Part shown: positions 18,738-27,549 of the stretch, piece after piece
Numbering within the stretch: the first letter of the stretch is position 1
How the letters are laid out: each line of letters opens with the position of its first letter
NCBI GenBank assembly: GCA_003427395.1
Contig: BFEA01000277.1
Location: 1,301,863 to 1,335,606, forward strand
Direction of reading: 5' to 3'
DNA length: 33,744 nucleotides
DNA from: Chara braunii
Lineage: Eukaryota > Streptophyta > Charophyceae > Charales > Characeae
Program-made: the position numbers and the translations under genes
The notes under the pieces: model-generated
What the model was told of the DNA's origin: nothing
The model's database searches: none
Seen by the model: the letters and a program-made list of their open reading frames with translations, nothing else

Positions 18738-21000
18738 CTTGTTTTCAGCACCCGACCCCTGTTTTCATAAAAAGGGCATCAACCGGTCCTTTTGGTCAGG
18801 TCAACCTTTGCCCTAGATAAGAATTATTTCTGACCCCTCGTCAAGGTCTCCCTATTTTACCTCCCCATTCCTAAGTACCCCCTTCCTATAATTCCCTCGG
18901 CCGACCATCCATTTGCCCACATTCTTTCTCTTGGTTCCATTCCAATTAACCTCTATCCTCCTTCCTTCCGATCATCTCTCACTCGTGCGGACTTAGATGG
19001 GGGGGGGGGGATAGACTTAGAGATATGTCCCGTCCAACAGTCCAAGCTCAATCAATTTTTACAGAGGGGGAACACAGAAAAAAAATCAGGCAACCTCACA
19101 TACGGGTCGGTCATCTCCTCACCGACCATCCCAATATGGTCCCTCCGCTGGTACTATCGGTAGAGTTTTATCCCATACCTCAAGCGCAGCTCAACCGTCG
19201 CGAGCGCGGTACCCAGGTTTCGGCAAGGCATTCGCCCTTTCCTCCTTATTCAGAATACCCCATCCCGTCTTCCCGCTTTGCACATCCATACCGACACCGA
19301 GGGTTACCTCGAGTGCCTAAATACAGGGACAAAGTCAGCCGTCCGGGCATTCACTTCCATCGGTCCACTTATCTACAAGCCCCTAGTCTAGCCTGCATGA
19401 CCTTTCGGTACTGTAGCAGCTACAACCTAGGCAACCTCTCGGTACTATAGCAGCTACGACCTATACTAATGCTACGACTCCTAAGACGCTGACCTACAGC
19501 TCGAGACCCGACGACCGACCTACCTACAATGGCTAAACATACAACTTTCAGAACGCAGGTCGTGGGTTCAAACACACACGGGCTCACAAGTACTGTACAC
19601 AGGTGAAGGGAAGGACTAGGGATCAAGCCCTGGGTGCTGCATCTCCTACCGTGAAGGTGAAAACCGTTTCACTTTAAAATTCATTTATCCTCCCCTTCCC
19701 CCCCCTTGACAGCCAACTCTCAAAAAAATAAAAGAGCCCGGATTTGGGCTCCTCTCGGAGAGCGCGAAAAAAACCCACCGCCAAATTTTATTATTATTAT
19801 TTTATTTTTTTTTTATCTTTTCCCCATGCCCGAGTATCCTGGGCATCACGCCCAGGTGACCGGCCGGTTCAGACCGACCGGTCATGAAAATCTTCCTAGT
19901 TAAAAACGGGAATAAGAATATTTTTTTACGGCAATTGGAGGATGTGAGCCCTCACAGGGGCCCTTTTTGCCTTGCCCGTGGCGCCCAGCATTTTCGGGGT
20001 TGTTCGAAGGCCGCGGGAACCGGTTATCTTTGAGAGCCTGGCAGTCTTTGCCGGTGTCTGAGGCACGCAGGGCTGTGTGACCGGGCCATTTATATGGATG
20101 CCACACGCTGCTTTGTCACACGCCCTCTTGGCCAATGAGGACGCAGCAAACAGCAGAGGCCATGTCATACAGTTGCGCCCCTAACTGCTTGGGGCCCGGA
20201 CCATTTTCGAAAGAGGCCCTGGGCTCAGATACTGGGCCTTGATGTGAAGCTACTGGTAACCTGTGCGTCCAGGCAGGGGGAGGCCAAGTGTGGCTGCCAC
20301 TTTTCCATATAGGAAAGTGCTGGCCTCCAGGCCAGTTAATCTGGCTGGAGGTCATTGTGCAGCAGCGCTTCCACTTTGTGTGGTGGATGCACGGGTGCTG
20401 GTCAGAGAGTGGCCGTACATGGGCGCAAGGAAGAGAAGCAGTTGAGCGCTGCTTGGGACGTCAGCTATAGCCAGTCGTACATGTGTGGGAGCCGGTGGGG
20501 TATTGGGAGGTGGTTCTTAGACATGGTGGTCTGCATGTGGGGGACAGACAGCAATCGCGAGTGGGACAGAGGAGGACTGCATGGACGACATCTTCGTGTA
20601 CATCAGTTCTGCTGCTGAAGTTCTTCTGGTTGCATCATCATAGAGAAGTGTTGCATACCGTAACGGTGCAGACCAGAACAAAAACCGCCCTCTCTCACAT
20701 AGTACAGGATAGCGCAGTGGAAGGCTAAAATGCCAATGAACAGATCCATCAATGTCGCAATGAAGACCAATCATACATCATCATCATCGCAAGGTGTGAA
20801 GGGCCTGGCGCTACACACAGGAAGAATGTGCCAGGTCCAGACCATACACATACGAAAAGGAGGAGATCAAACGAAGGAGGGAGAAGATGAGAATGTCGCC
20901 AACACCAATGCCGTCGATATCGGTCCCAAATAGTCTCCCATCAATGTCTCTGTCACAAGGTTGAGTCTGTATCCAAATGTCGTCAACATCCCAAAGTCAC

Positions 21001-21003
<3 letters not shown>
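18738..21003. other. Stretch without a recognised gene
   Basis: About 2.3 kb. The plus strand stops being pyrimidine-rich near 18.95 kb, and a G10 run lies at about 19003-19012. A short phrase 'cggtact(a/g)tagcagctac' is repeated at about 19406 and 19440. A tRNA-like T-arm phrase (gggttcaaac) occurs near 19565, without a full tRNA. Small frames of 60-140 codons occur on both strands but none has a recognisable domain. Confidence 0.4.
19857..19884. other. Near-perfect hairpin
   Basis: TGACCGGCCGGT, loop TCAG, ACCGACCGGTCA: 12-bp arms with one mismatched pair. Role unknown; no T run follows on either strand that would mark a terminator-like site. Confidence 0.7.

Positions 21004-21059
<56 letters not shown>
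21004..21059. repeat. CT microsatellite, about 28 units
   Basis: An uninterrupted CT dinucleotide tract. A second, shorter tract lies at about 21151-21173 and a third at about 21287-21301. On the minus strand these are GA tracts that follow the LTR and primer-like site. Confidence 0.95.
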
Positions 21060-21062
<3 letters not shown>

Positions 21063-21244
21063 GTCTGCCAGATAGCGAGAAGTCAGGTAGCGAGAGGGTG
21101 AGGGAGAGATGGTGGACTTAGAAGAGGAAGATGTCCGAATTGCTGCACTTTGTCTCTCTCTCTCTCTCTCTCTGTCTCAGTCCGGTACTAACCTGTGAAG
21201 GTGGCGCCTTGTTGCAGGTACATCGAAGACGAAACTGGAGCTAT

Positions 21245-21251
21245 GGCGCCA
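21245..21251 (-). promoter_or_regulatory. Candidate primer-binding site core TGGCGCC
   Basis: On the minus strand TGTGGCGCCATAGCTCC follows the proposed LTR end after two bases. TGGCGCC matches the 3' end of some tRNAs and is a familiar start of plant gypsy primer sites. A 7-base match is short, so this is tentative. The same core occurs after the candidate LTR at the right edge (33687-33693). Confidence 0.4.
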
Positions 21252-21253
21252 CA

Positions 21254-21710
21254 TGTAAGTCTCCCTGGCCTCCGGCCCTCCGCCACCTCTCTCTCTCTCT
21301 CAACGCTACTCTAGGCTCCTAGCAGCGCCCAGTGCTGAAGACTACTCCTAATGCTAGCTACTACTACTTCAGCGCCGGATCCTGAAGACTGTCTCCTGCC
21401 TCCTGCACGTGAAGTGCCCGTGAACTGTCTGGGAGGTGCCTGGCGGACCAGTACTATATAGTGCTGGTCCGGCTGGGAGGCTGCTCTTGCCAATGCCAAA
21501 TCGTGCCAGACCCTGGCACCGAAGTTCAAACAAAGGTTGTCTTGAAACGGGCCTAAAAATGGCCTGCACTAAACCCTGGTCTGGCGCCTAAGGACCTGAA
21601 GATGGCCCTCCTTTCTAGGCTTTCAGGCTGAAACGACACACGGTCTGGAGAGCCCTTATTTTCTGTTTAGTCGGGCCCTGCAGGCCCGTGTGGATGCGCA
21701 GTATGCCACA
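21254..21710 (-). mobile_element. 3' LTR of element B
   Basis: On the minus strand the segment starts TGTGGCATAC directly after a purine tract and ends CTTACA. It is about 457 bp with TG...CA ends. A TATA-type palindrome lies about 250 bp in (21445-21470), where a U3 promoter would be expected. It follows the chromodomain region of element B by about 130 bp. The 5' LTR copy was not found upstream of gag, so identity cannot be confirmed by LTR pairing inside the window. Confidence 0.6.
21445..21470 (-). promoter_or_regulatory. TATA box inside a 26-bp near-perfect palindrome (LTR promoter)
   Basis: GGACCAGTAC-TATATA-GTGCTGGTCC: 10-base arms with a single non-pairing position around TATATA. In an LTR this places a likely RNA polymerase II start about 30 bp further along the minus strand, near 21425. 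The palindrome means a TATA box is presented on both strands. Confidence 0.5.
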
Positions 21711-21723
21711 CCTCCCCCTCCTT
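21711..21723 (-). promoter_or_regulatory. Polypurine tract of element B
   Basis: Minus strand AAGGAGGGGGAGG, immediately followed by the TG of the LTR. It primes plus-strand DNA synthesis. The identical 13-mer precedes the candidate plus-strand LTR at 32757. Confidence 0.7.
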
Positions 21724-21845
21724 GAAAGACCGAGCTTACCTGCGAGGGTGAAGCTGCCTGTCGGAGGGAGGGACCAAAGTTCGGTTGGGAGGGGCAAGTC
21801 GTGAAGCTTCCTTAGCTAGTCTTTGTCATTCGGAGTGAGCGTAGA

Positions 21846-22142
21846 TCAGCGGTGCGGATGCTTGCAAATCTGCTCGTGAAATCCATCGAGTGTCGTCAGG
21901 ATCGCATGCTTTGAAGGTAACTTCGTACTGTCGAGGCTTGTTCCCGTACTTGCGATCCGTGATGCACGGTCGACTGCCTGATGACCATCCGTAGACGGAG
22001 GGTCTTGCGATCGTCGGCTCGAGAAATCGTCGCTCTTAGCTGGTGTGTATGTCGCCAGCTGCAAGGCGTGAAAGACTGGATGGATTGGCAGATGCGGGGG
22101 AATGTTGATCACAAATGAGGGGCCATCAGGCTCATCGCCCAC
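21846..22142 (-). pseudogene. Element B integrase C-terminal and chromodomain region
   Basis: The frame begins with the usual post-integrase block: FVINIPPHLPIHPVFHALQL, then PPSTDGHQAVDR. Near 21965 the frame shifts and the chromodomain-like part continues in another phase: ITDRKYGNKPRQYEVTFKAC and DDTRWISRADL. Chromodomains on chromovirus integrases are known to steer insertion towards marked chromatin. In chromodomain terms the aromatic positions are only partly visible. The upstream segment (22158-22478) is in the same phase, separated by a TGA at a position where Trp is expected. Confidence 0.75.
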
Positions 22143-22157
22143 GGCTGATGTTACGGG

Positions 22158-22478
22158 TCATGGTCCAAACCACTTGGGGAGTAGTTTGCGCGAAACATCT
22201 TGTTCGAGTGCAAACTCTTCCGCAGAGACCCCAACCAGATCCTCGGCGCGGATGGGACATGGCACGCGATGCCTGTTGGCCTGCTGCTGCATGCGGACAT
22301 GAGCCTTTTGCATGTTCGTGCGGGCTTGAGCCAGCAATTCTTTGTACTTCTGAATGGAAGCGGGAGAGCAAGCGACGTCTATGTCGGTTGTTCGCGGAAG
22401 GAGAAAATCAGTGAAGATACGACCTTTTCGGCCGCCGTGGTGCAACTCGAATGGAGTCACGCCGATCGCCAAATGCAA
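22158..22478 (-). pseudogene. Element B integrase, post-catalytic segment
   Basis: 106 codons covering IGVTPFELHHGGRKGR, a helical region (IQKYKELLAQARTNMQKAHV, RMQQQANRHR) and the GPY/F-type region (DLVGVSAEEFALEQDV, KLLPKWFGP). The frame really continues upstream across a TAG at 22497-22499 (expected Glu in a D-I-E-F-A-Y-N type motif) as DQKDWVDRLPDI. Family knowledge: this region binds DNA and helps assemble the integrase. Confidence 0.8.
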
Positions 22479-22515
22479 CGAAGTGTTGTAGGCGAACTAG
22501 ATGTCGGGGAGGCGG

Positions 22516-23028
22516 TCAACCCAATCCTTCTGATCCGGACGGATGAGCGTACGAAGCATCATTTGAGTGGTTTGATGTGCCCGCTCCGTTTGCCCGCTCC
22601 GTTTGTGGATGCCGAGCCAAACATGGTTTCATTTTGGTGTCGGATTCCTGCATGAGAGAAGTCCAGAATGTCGACACGAAACTAGTGTTGAAATCGCTAC
22701 CGATGTCTTCCTGTACATCGTGGCTGCAAATCCAGCCGTTGTGCAAGAGGCGCGCAAGTTCGGGAGTCATGGCGTAGTACTTGCAAGGGAGAAATTGCGC
22801 ATATTTACTCAATCGATCAACGACCGTGAGGATGTCGTCGTGCACGAAGCGGTTGCGGGGAAACACGCCGGTGATGTCCATGGCAATGGAGAGGCCGGGT
22901 TCCCGTGGGATAGGCAACGGGCGCAACTCGCCGTAGGGATTCCGGTTGCGGGGCTTGCTTCTTCGGCAAACTTCGCAAGATTCGCAATACCGAGTGACGT
23001 CGGTAATGAGGTCGGCCACTGGAATCAT
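22516..23028 (-). pseudogene. Element B integrase catalytic core
   Basis: Inserts the element's DNA copy into chromosomes. Seen: CESCEVCRRSK (the Cys-Cys half of the HHCC zinc finger), SIAMDITGVFP (first catalytic Asp), VVDRLSKYAQFLPCKY, then a degenerate second-Asp region (DIGSDFNTSF where S-D-R-D is usual), FWTSLMQES, and HPQTERAN, which holds the expected catalytic Glu. From there the frame is lost: a 13-bp direct repeat (22578-22603) adds one base relative to the usual HPQT-DGQTER layout, and the correct protein continues in the frame of the next entry. The Met at 23028 is not a real start. Confidence 0.85.
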
Positions 23029-23183
23029 TGTCGAAGTCGTGCGATAGTCCGATTGACTCCAAAATGTTCGGCGAATTGCGAGTTGTGGTACCTGCCGAGA
23101 AGGCGAGTCCTAAGACGACGGTCTCGTGGGACATATTATAAGTCCTTGCCTCGCGAGTGGAGGAACAAGTACCTGTCGACGAT
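23025..23183 (-). pseudogene. Element B integrase zinc-finger His-His half, out of frame
   Basis: In a phase different from both RNase H and the integrase core, 23183-23025 reads IVDRYLFLHSRGKDL, a TAA, then RRLRTRLLGRYHNSQFAEHF and GVNRTIARLRQ. YHNSQFAEHFGVNRT is the His-His half of the HHCC domain. So two frame changes flank it, one near 23190 and one near 23028. Confidence 0.75.
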
Positions 23184-23604
23184 GCGATAGGTGATCCGAA
23201 GATAACTGCACATAGAGTGTGGCATAATCTGAATCAGACTCATAGCCCCAGATGAAGTGCCGCTGGAGTTCCTCATTGAACACAAAGGCATGATGTGTCA
23301 TAGCGCAAAGATCGGGTCTTCGTGAGAGTGAATCTGTTGCGCGATTAGAGAGGCCGGCGAGATGTTTCAATGTGAAGTCAATTTGGTCGATGGAGTACAT
23401 CCATCGTCCGATCGTGCTGCTCACCGTATCTTGCATCTTCTGGGTCAACAGGTTGTTATCAATGACCCGTGTGAACCTACAACGCCCAAGGAGGAAGTGG
23501 CGCCATCACTTGAGAGCCATCACGAATGCGAGCAACTTCTTCGTCCTTGCATCATCAAGTGAGTTGATGGGAGGCACCTTGTGGCTGAAATACTCCACGG
23601 GGTG
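23110..23604 (-). pseudogene. Element B RNase H domain, C-terminal part and connection to integrase
   Basis: Continues in the same phase as the RT entry after its TAG. Seen: YFSHKVPPINSLDDA, LLAFVMALK, then TGA at 23506-23508, then WRHFLLGR, TVSSTIGRWMYSIDQIDFTL, KHLAGLSNRATDSLSRRPD. The last block is the classic end of gypsy RNase H. RNase H removes the RNA template during reverse transcription. The usual Glu in a T-E/K-K-E-LLA type motif reads Lys-Lys here (ARTKKLLAF), so a catalytic residue may be missing. Confidence 0.85.
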
Positions 23605-24414
23605 CTAGTCGTCACCGTCGTGTTGTTCCAAGACTGCCCGAATGCCATAGCTGGAAGTGTCAGTCGTCACTCTCGTTGGCAAGGTTGGGTCGTAGATGCT
23701 AAGGACGGGTGCCATGAGCATGGCCGCCTTGAGTGCTTGGAATGACCGAGGCGCTTCGTCGCTGAATACGAATGGCACCTTTGGCGATTGTAGTCTCGTC
23801 AATGGTGCAGCGCTCCTTGAGTACCCGGTGATGAAGCGTTGGTAGTAGCCCGCCAACCCCATGAATGAGCGAACTTCCGTGGTGTTGGTGGGCTCCGGCC
23901 ATACTCGGATGGCATCGATCTTGTCCGCGAGCGGATGGAGGCCTTGCGGTGTCACAAAATGGCCCAAGTACTCGAGCTCTTGCCCCGTGAATTCGCATTT
24001 ATCGCGGTTGGCGTTGTAGTTGGCTTGTCGTAGCCGTTCCAAAACGGTGTGCAGGTGTTCCTCATGCTCGTCCAAACTTCGACTGTACACCAAGATGTCA
24101 TCGAGGTCGATGAGTACAAATATGTCCAGCATGTGTCGGAACTCCGTCGTCATAGACGCTTGGAACGTGGCTGGGGCATTCGTAAGGCCAAAAGGCATAA
24201 CCAACCATTCGAAATGTCCATATCGCGTCTTGAACGCGGTCTTGTAGCGGTCCTCCTGCCGGATCTCGAGTTGGTGATATCCTGATTTTAGGTCAAGCTT
24301 GGAGAAAAATTTAGCGCCACCCAGCCGTTCGAGAAGGTCGTCGATGAGAGGGAGAGGGTCGGCATTCTTGACGGTTTGTGCGTTGAGCTTGCAATAATCG
24401 ATGCACAACCGCAA
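23605..24414 (-). pseudogene. Element B reverse transcriptase and start of RNase H
   Basis: 269 codons of Ty3/gypsy RT, which copies element RNA into DNA in the particle. Motifs: LCIDYCKLN (residues 3-11; Arg usual where Cys stands), FFSKLDLKSGYHQ with catalytic Asp41, FKTRYGHFEWLVMPFGLTNAPATFQ (residues 61-85, read as two overlapping motifs), then LIDLDDILVYS at 101-111, EYLGHFVTPQGL and the thumb block MGLAGYYQRFI. The catalytic Y-x-D-D motif is D-L-D-D: codon 24106-24108 is GAC where TAC would be expected. RNase H begins at about residue 212, with Asp252 in TTDTSSYG. The frame starts upstream of the Met at 24414: NAPVFFVRKKKKDLR precedes it in phase after a TAA. Confidence 0.95.
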
Positions 24415-24453
24415 GTCCTTTTTCTTCTTCCGGACGAAGAAAACGGGAGCGTT

Positions 24454-25047
24454 TTATGGCGAAGAGCTAGGTCAAATCCAGCCTTTCTCAAGAAGGTAGT
24501 CGAGTTGTGCTCGTAGCACACTTAACTCTTCCTCGCTCATTCGGTAGATGCAGCCACGCGGAGGTACGGCCCCGGCCTCGAGGATGATCTCGTGACGGAT
24601 AGGCCGATCCGATACTACTCTGTCCTGGGCTTCAAACACGTCGCCGTAGGAGTTGAGAAGCTCGGTGATGCGTGGGTCTGTCAATGTGTCCGTCAATGGG
24701 ATGTCATGGGGAGGGAGGGAGTGGAGAGAACACACCCCCATCTCCCCGATGTCGTCCCTGGTGATGGAAGCTCGAATGCTTGCGGTGGACACCACGTGAC
24801 AACTCATCGAAGGGTGAGGTGGAGGCACCGTGCACGGGACTAGTACTCCGTTCCGATCACGAACGTGAACGGTGGGGCGGTAGAAGTTCACCGGGTGATC
24901 CTCACTTTGCAGCCATGACATGCCCAAAATCATGTCGAACTGGGTGTCCAAAATGTCGAAGGACACAACCTCGCTTGCATGCAGGGCGAAGTACACGGGG
25001 ACGGAATCAATGCATCGGTCGAATTGACTTGTGTGACCGTCGGCCAA
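24454..25047 (-). pseudogene. Element B protease C-terminal half and RT leader
   Basis: 191 codons, same phase as RT. Begins LADGHTSQFDRC-like (Met at 25047 within it), SFDILDTQFDMILGMSWLQS (second half of retropepsin), a spacer, then the RT entrance: SYGDVFEAQDR, RPIRHEIILEAGAVPPRGCI, YRMSEEELSVLRAQLDYL, LEKGWI. It ends at TGA 24472-24474 where Arg is expected; another in-phase stop, TAA, follows at 24454-24456. Confidence 0.85.
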
Positions 25048-25363
25048 TGTGACTTGCGTGGGTTGGGACTTCCTCCGAACCAGTGGCCCAAGGCCAGCGC
25101 GTAAAGTCTTGGCTCATATAGTTGCGAGTAGCTCCGCAATCGATCAGAGCGCTGCAGGTCGCTTCTCCGATCTGAATGTGTATGTACAACAATGGTGCGT
25201 CGTTGGTGTCGTACCGTTGTGTCTTGAACTCGTGGGCGATCTTTGCAACGTAGTCGTGAAGGTCAACAACCTCTACTCCAACGTTCATCAACGGAGCTCG
25301 TACTGCAGTGTGCAAGTAATCCCGCAATTGTGCCATGAGCACGTTGCAATGCACTTTCGGCAA
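25007..25363 (-). pseudogene. Element B retropepsin N-terminal half
   Basis: Contains APLLYIHIQIGEATCSALID then CGATRNYMSQDF, with the active-site Asp75 codon at 25139-25141 (motif D-C-G-A, as in element A). The frame is lost near 25103 by what looks like a 1-nt change; the continuation (RAGLGPLVRRKSQPTQVTL) is in the phase of the entry at 24454-25047. Confidence 0.85.
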
Positions 25364-25407
25364 TCAACCAGTCAGGAAAAGGGGCATCCATTGGAAGTCT
25401 GTGACCG

Positions 25408-25638
25408 TCAATGGGTCGAGTCTCTCAAGTCTTGACCATGACGTTGAATACCGACGAAAGTTGGCAGCGAAGCTGCAGAGTCGGTTGCCGATGGTGGTGA
25501 AACGGTGCATGCGGTGGATTGTTGCACGTGGAGTGGTTGGTCCAACGGTGGGACCAAGTGGACAGCGTAATCCTCGTACGTGAACCGAGGACTCGCGACA
25601 TCCGCATTCTCCCCAGATGTGTAGGTGGTCGTTAGCAA
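25408..25638 (-). pseudogene. Element B gag-pol junction
   Basis: Contains TSGENADVASPRFTYEDYAV and HLVPPLDQ, matching element A at 631-921. Its upstream part, NQLGKLSCAGGEATPPLTRP followed by DSAALL, is in another phase (25632-25817) because of the 47-bp duplication at 25631-25724. Confidence 0.7.
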
Positions 25639-25724
25639 GGCGGCCGAATCTGGCCGAGTGAGAGGCGGAGTCGCCTCGTTAGCAAGGCGGCCGAATCTGG
25701 CCGAGTGAGAGGCGGAGTCGCCTC
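25631..25724. repeat. 47-bp perfect tandem duplication in element B gag-pol junction
   Basis: 25631-25677 is repeated exactly at 25678-25724. Forty-seven is not a multiple of three. Skipping one copy would join the LGKLSCAGG frame to the TYEDY frame, matching the layout in element A. Confidence 0.95.
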
Positions 25725-25738
25725 ACCTCCCGCGCAGC

Positions 25739-26224
25739 TCAGTTTCCCGAGCTGATTCGAGGTCGACCATCCTCCTTGCCTTGATCTTGGCATTGGGAGG
25801 TCTTGTGATTGGTGCAATGGGAGGTCTTGTGCTTGGTGCTATTGCACCAATGGCAGTAGCTGTATCGGTTGCGGTACTGGTATTCGGCCTCGGTCAAGTT
25901 GAACTTGACCCATGGTACTGGTTGTCCATTTCCGATTGGCGATGCAGATTTCGCCTTCCCTTTTCCACGGGAGTTGCTGTTGCTTCGCGGCTGGATATCC
26001 GCCACTTGATCTCCCTCACGTGATGCTGGGGTGCCTACCCGGTCTTCCACAATGTTGTCCGGTTGGCTTGCAGCAATGGGCTGCGGACGCGGACCAAATT
26101 TTCTTTTCTCTACATGGGCTGGCTGCCATGCTGACTTCTCGTGTGCAGCAGCCCGGTTAGTCTTGATGATCTCACGTGCCTTGTCGATGATTTCAGCGAA
26201 GGTCGTGGAACTGTTCTCAATCAC
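25739..26224 (-). pseudogene. Element B gag C-terminus with duplicated zinc knuckle half
   Basis: 161 codons: IDKAREIIKTNRAAAHEKSA, a disordered basic region (RGKGKAKSAS), VPWVKFNLTEAEYQYRNRYS, then YCHWCNSTKHKTSHC (CX2CX4HX4C). A 24-bp tandem duplication (25794-25841) adds TNHKTSQC straight after, so the His-x4-Cys half occurs twice. The frame ends at a TGA (25739-25741) instead of continuing to LGKLS, implying another frame change near 25800. The gag core upstream is in a different phase (change near 26220). Confidence 0.85.
25794..25841. repeat. 24-bp tandem duplication within the zinc knuckle
   Basis: Units 25794-25817 and 25818-25841 are nearly identical (one substitution plus end differences). 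Eight codons, in frame. It doubles the HKTS-x-C part of the knuckle. Confidence 0.85.
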
Positions 26225-27209
26225 CGAGTGCGAGGCTCAAGGCGGCACACGACCGGTTGTAGAACTCCCGGTGCATATGTGAAAATGACAACTCGAGATC
26301 GGGTGTTGCCACGATCTTTTGCCATTCGGTCAGCCAATCGCGTGTCGGTGTGTTGCCTTGAGTCATGGCGAAGAGGCGGTTGATAGCGAGCGTCGGGGCA
26401 TCGTCCACAATAAACCGCTTCTTCCATTCCTTCGTCATATCGTCCCAGGAGATCTTCTTGTGCAGGTCGAAGACCTGGACGCCGTGGATGGTTGCCATGT
26501 GACTGAGCCAGATCTGGCATCCGCCCTTGGCATTGAGGAACAACGTTGAGATGCACAAGTGATTGGGGACCTCATGAATCTCAATCTCCGTTGTAAATCC
26601 TTGCCACCAAGTGACTGGGTCCTGATGCGTATAGTCATCAAACTTCTCGATCCGGAACATCAGCGTCTTGTACGCCCACGATGCACTGGTGTTGCCATCG
26701 TTGTCGGGCAGCTGGTGTAGTTGTCGAACCTCGGTCTTCAAGGTATCGAGCTGCTCGCTGATGGTGGCTGGTGCGGCAAAGGTGTTGATATCGCCGAGCA
26801 TTGCGACTACATGGTCAACTCGTTGCTCCAACTGGCGGGTTGAGGTTGCATTGCTGGGTTCGCCACCATCTGGTCCTGGTGCTGCTTGCTCCAAGTTTTG
26901 TACACGGGAATGGAGTGCCCATGTAGCATCCTCGTGCAGATCGTTGTGGTTCCGCACTGACCGTCCGAGATTTGCCACCTCGGACTGTAGGTGGTTACAA
27001 GTGTAAACCAACCAGGTCACAAGTTTGGCGAGAAACTCCTTGTGCTGCTCTTCCAGTGTCGTGTGGTTGTGGCCCTCAGATGGTTCAAAACGCCAAAAAA
27101 CTTGAGCCTGTCGACGTTGGCGGCTTCGTGCCGCTGCAGCAGATCCTGGGCCTCCTTCCAGCGACCTGGGCATCTGCGTCAGCTGCGGCCTGAAGCCCCT
27201 GCTTTTCAT
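26217..27209 (-). pseudogene. Element B gag core
   Basis: 330-codon frame homologous to gag of element A. From about residue 52 it matches in order: LEEQHKEFLAKLV, coiled-coil QSEVANLGRSVRN, RQLEQRVDHVVAMLGDIN, then the capsid-like part FRIEKFDDYTHQDPV, TWWQGFTTEI, QIWLSHMATI, ISWDDMTKEWKKRF, NTPTRDWLTEWQKIV, REFYNRSCAAL. The first ~20 residues come from a wrong phase; the real N-terminus is upstream (next entry). Confidence 0.85.
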
Positions 27210-27363
27210 TTTCTATTTCCGCTTCAGCGTGTAGGTGGGCAGCCTTGGCTGCCGCCTGGCGCTGTTCCTCAACCTCGATCAGTGTGAGCTGGGCAAGGAA
27301 CCGCTATCGGTACTCGACAATGGACTCGTTGGCCAGCTGGCCTGGCAAAACTGAAACCGTCAT
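27150..27363 (-). pseudogene. Element B gag N-terminus
   Basis: ATG at 27361-27363, then MTVSVLPGQLANESIVEYR, a TAG near 27304-27306, and RFLAQLTLIEVEEQRQAAAK followed by a coiled-coil Ala/Glu/Gln stretch. This mirrors the gag N-terminus of element A. Near 27150 the phase shifts into the gag core frame. Confidence 0.6.
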
Positions 27364-27461
27364 GGTGGCAGGGCACTGTTGACGTGGCACTGCTGACGTG
27401 GCACTGCTGACATGGCACTGTTAATGACGTGGTATTGTTGCTGGCGTGGCACTTACCAAAC
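27364..27461. repeat. 14-bp tandem repeats upstream of element B gag
   Basis: 'gcactgttgacgtg' type units start at 27373, 27387, 27401 and 27415, then become irregular to about 27461. They lie in what would be the leader of element B. Confidence 0.85.
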
Positions 27462-27549
27462 CGGGAATGCAGACAAAGGGCTGGGTGGGAGGGAAACGCA
27501 GGAAGGTAACCAAACTGCACTTTCCATTCCTGATCCTAACCAACAGAAT

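Noticed and set aside
19530-19580. tRNA-like T-arm phrase (gggttcaaac)
   Set aside because: No acceptor stem, D-arm or anticodon arm could be folded around it; at most a tRNA-derived relic.
20116-20774. Overlapping 60-87-codon frames on both strands
   Set aside because: No motif, mutually overlapping, no consistent codon signal; could be an element leader.
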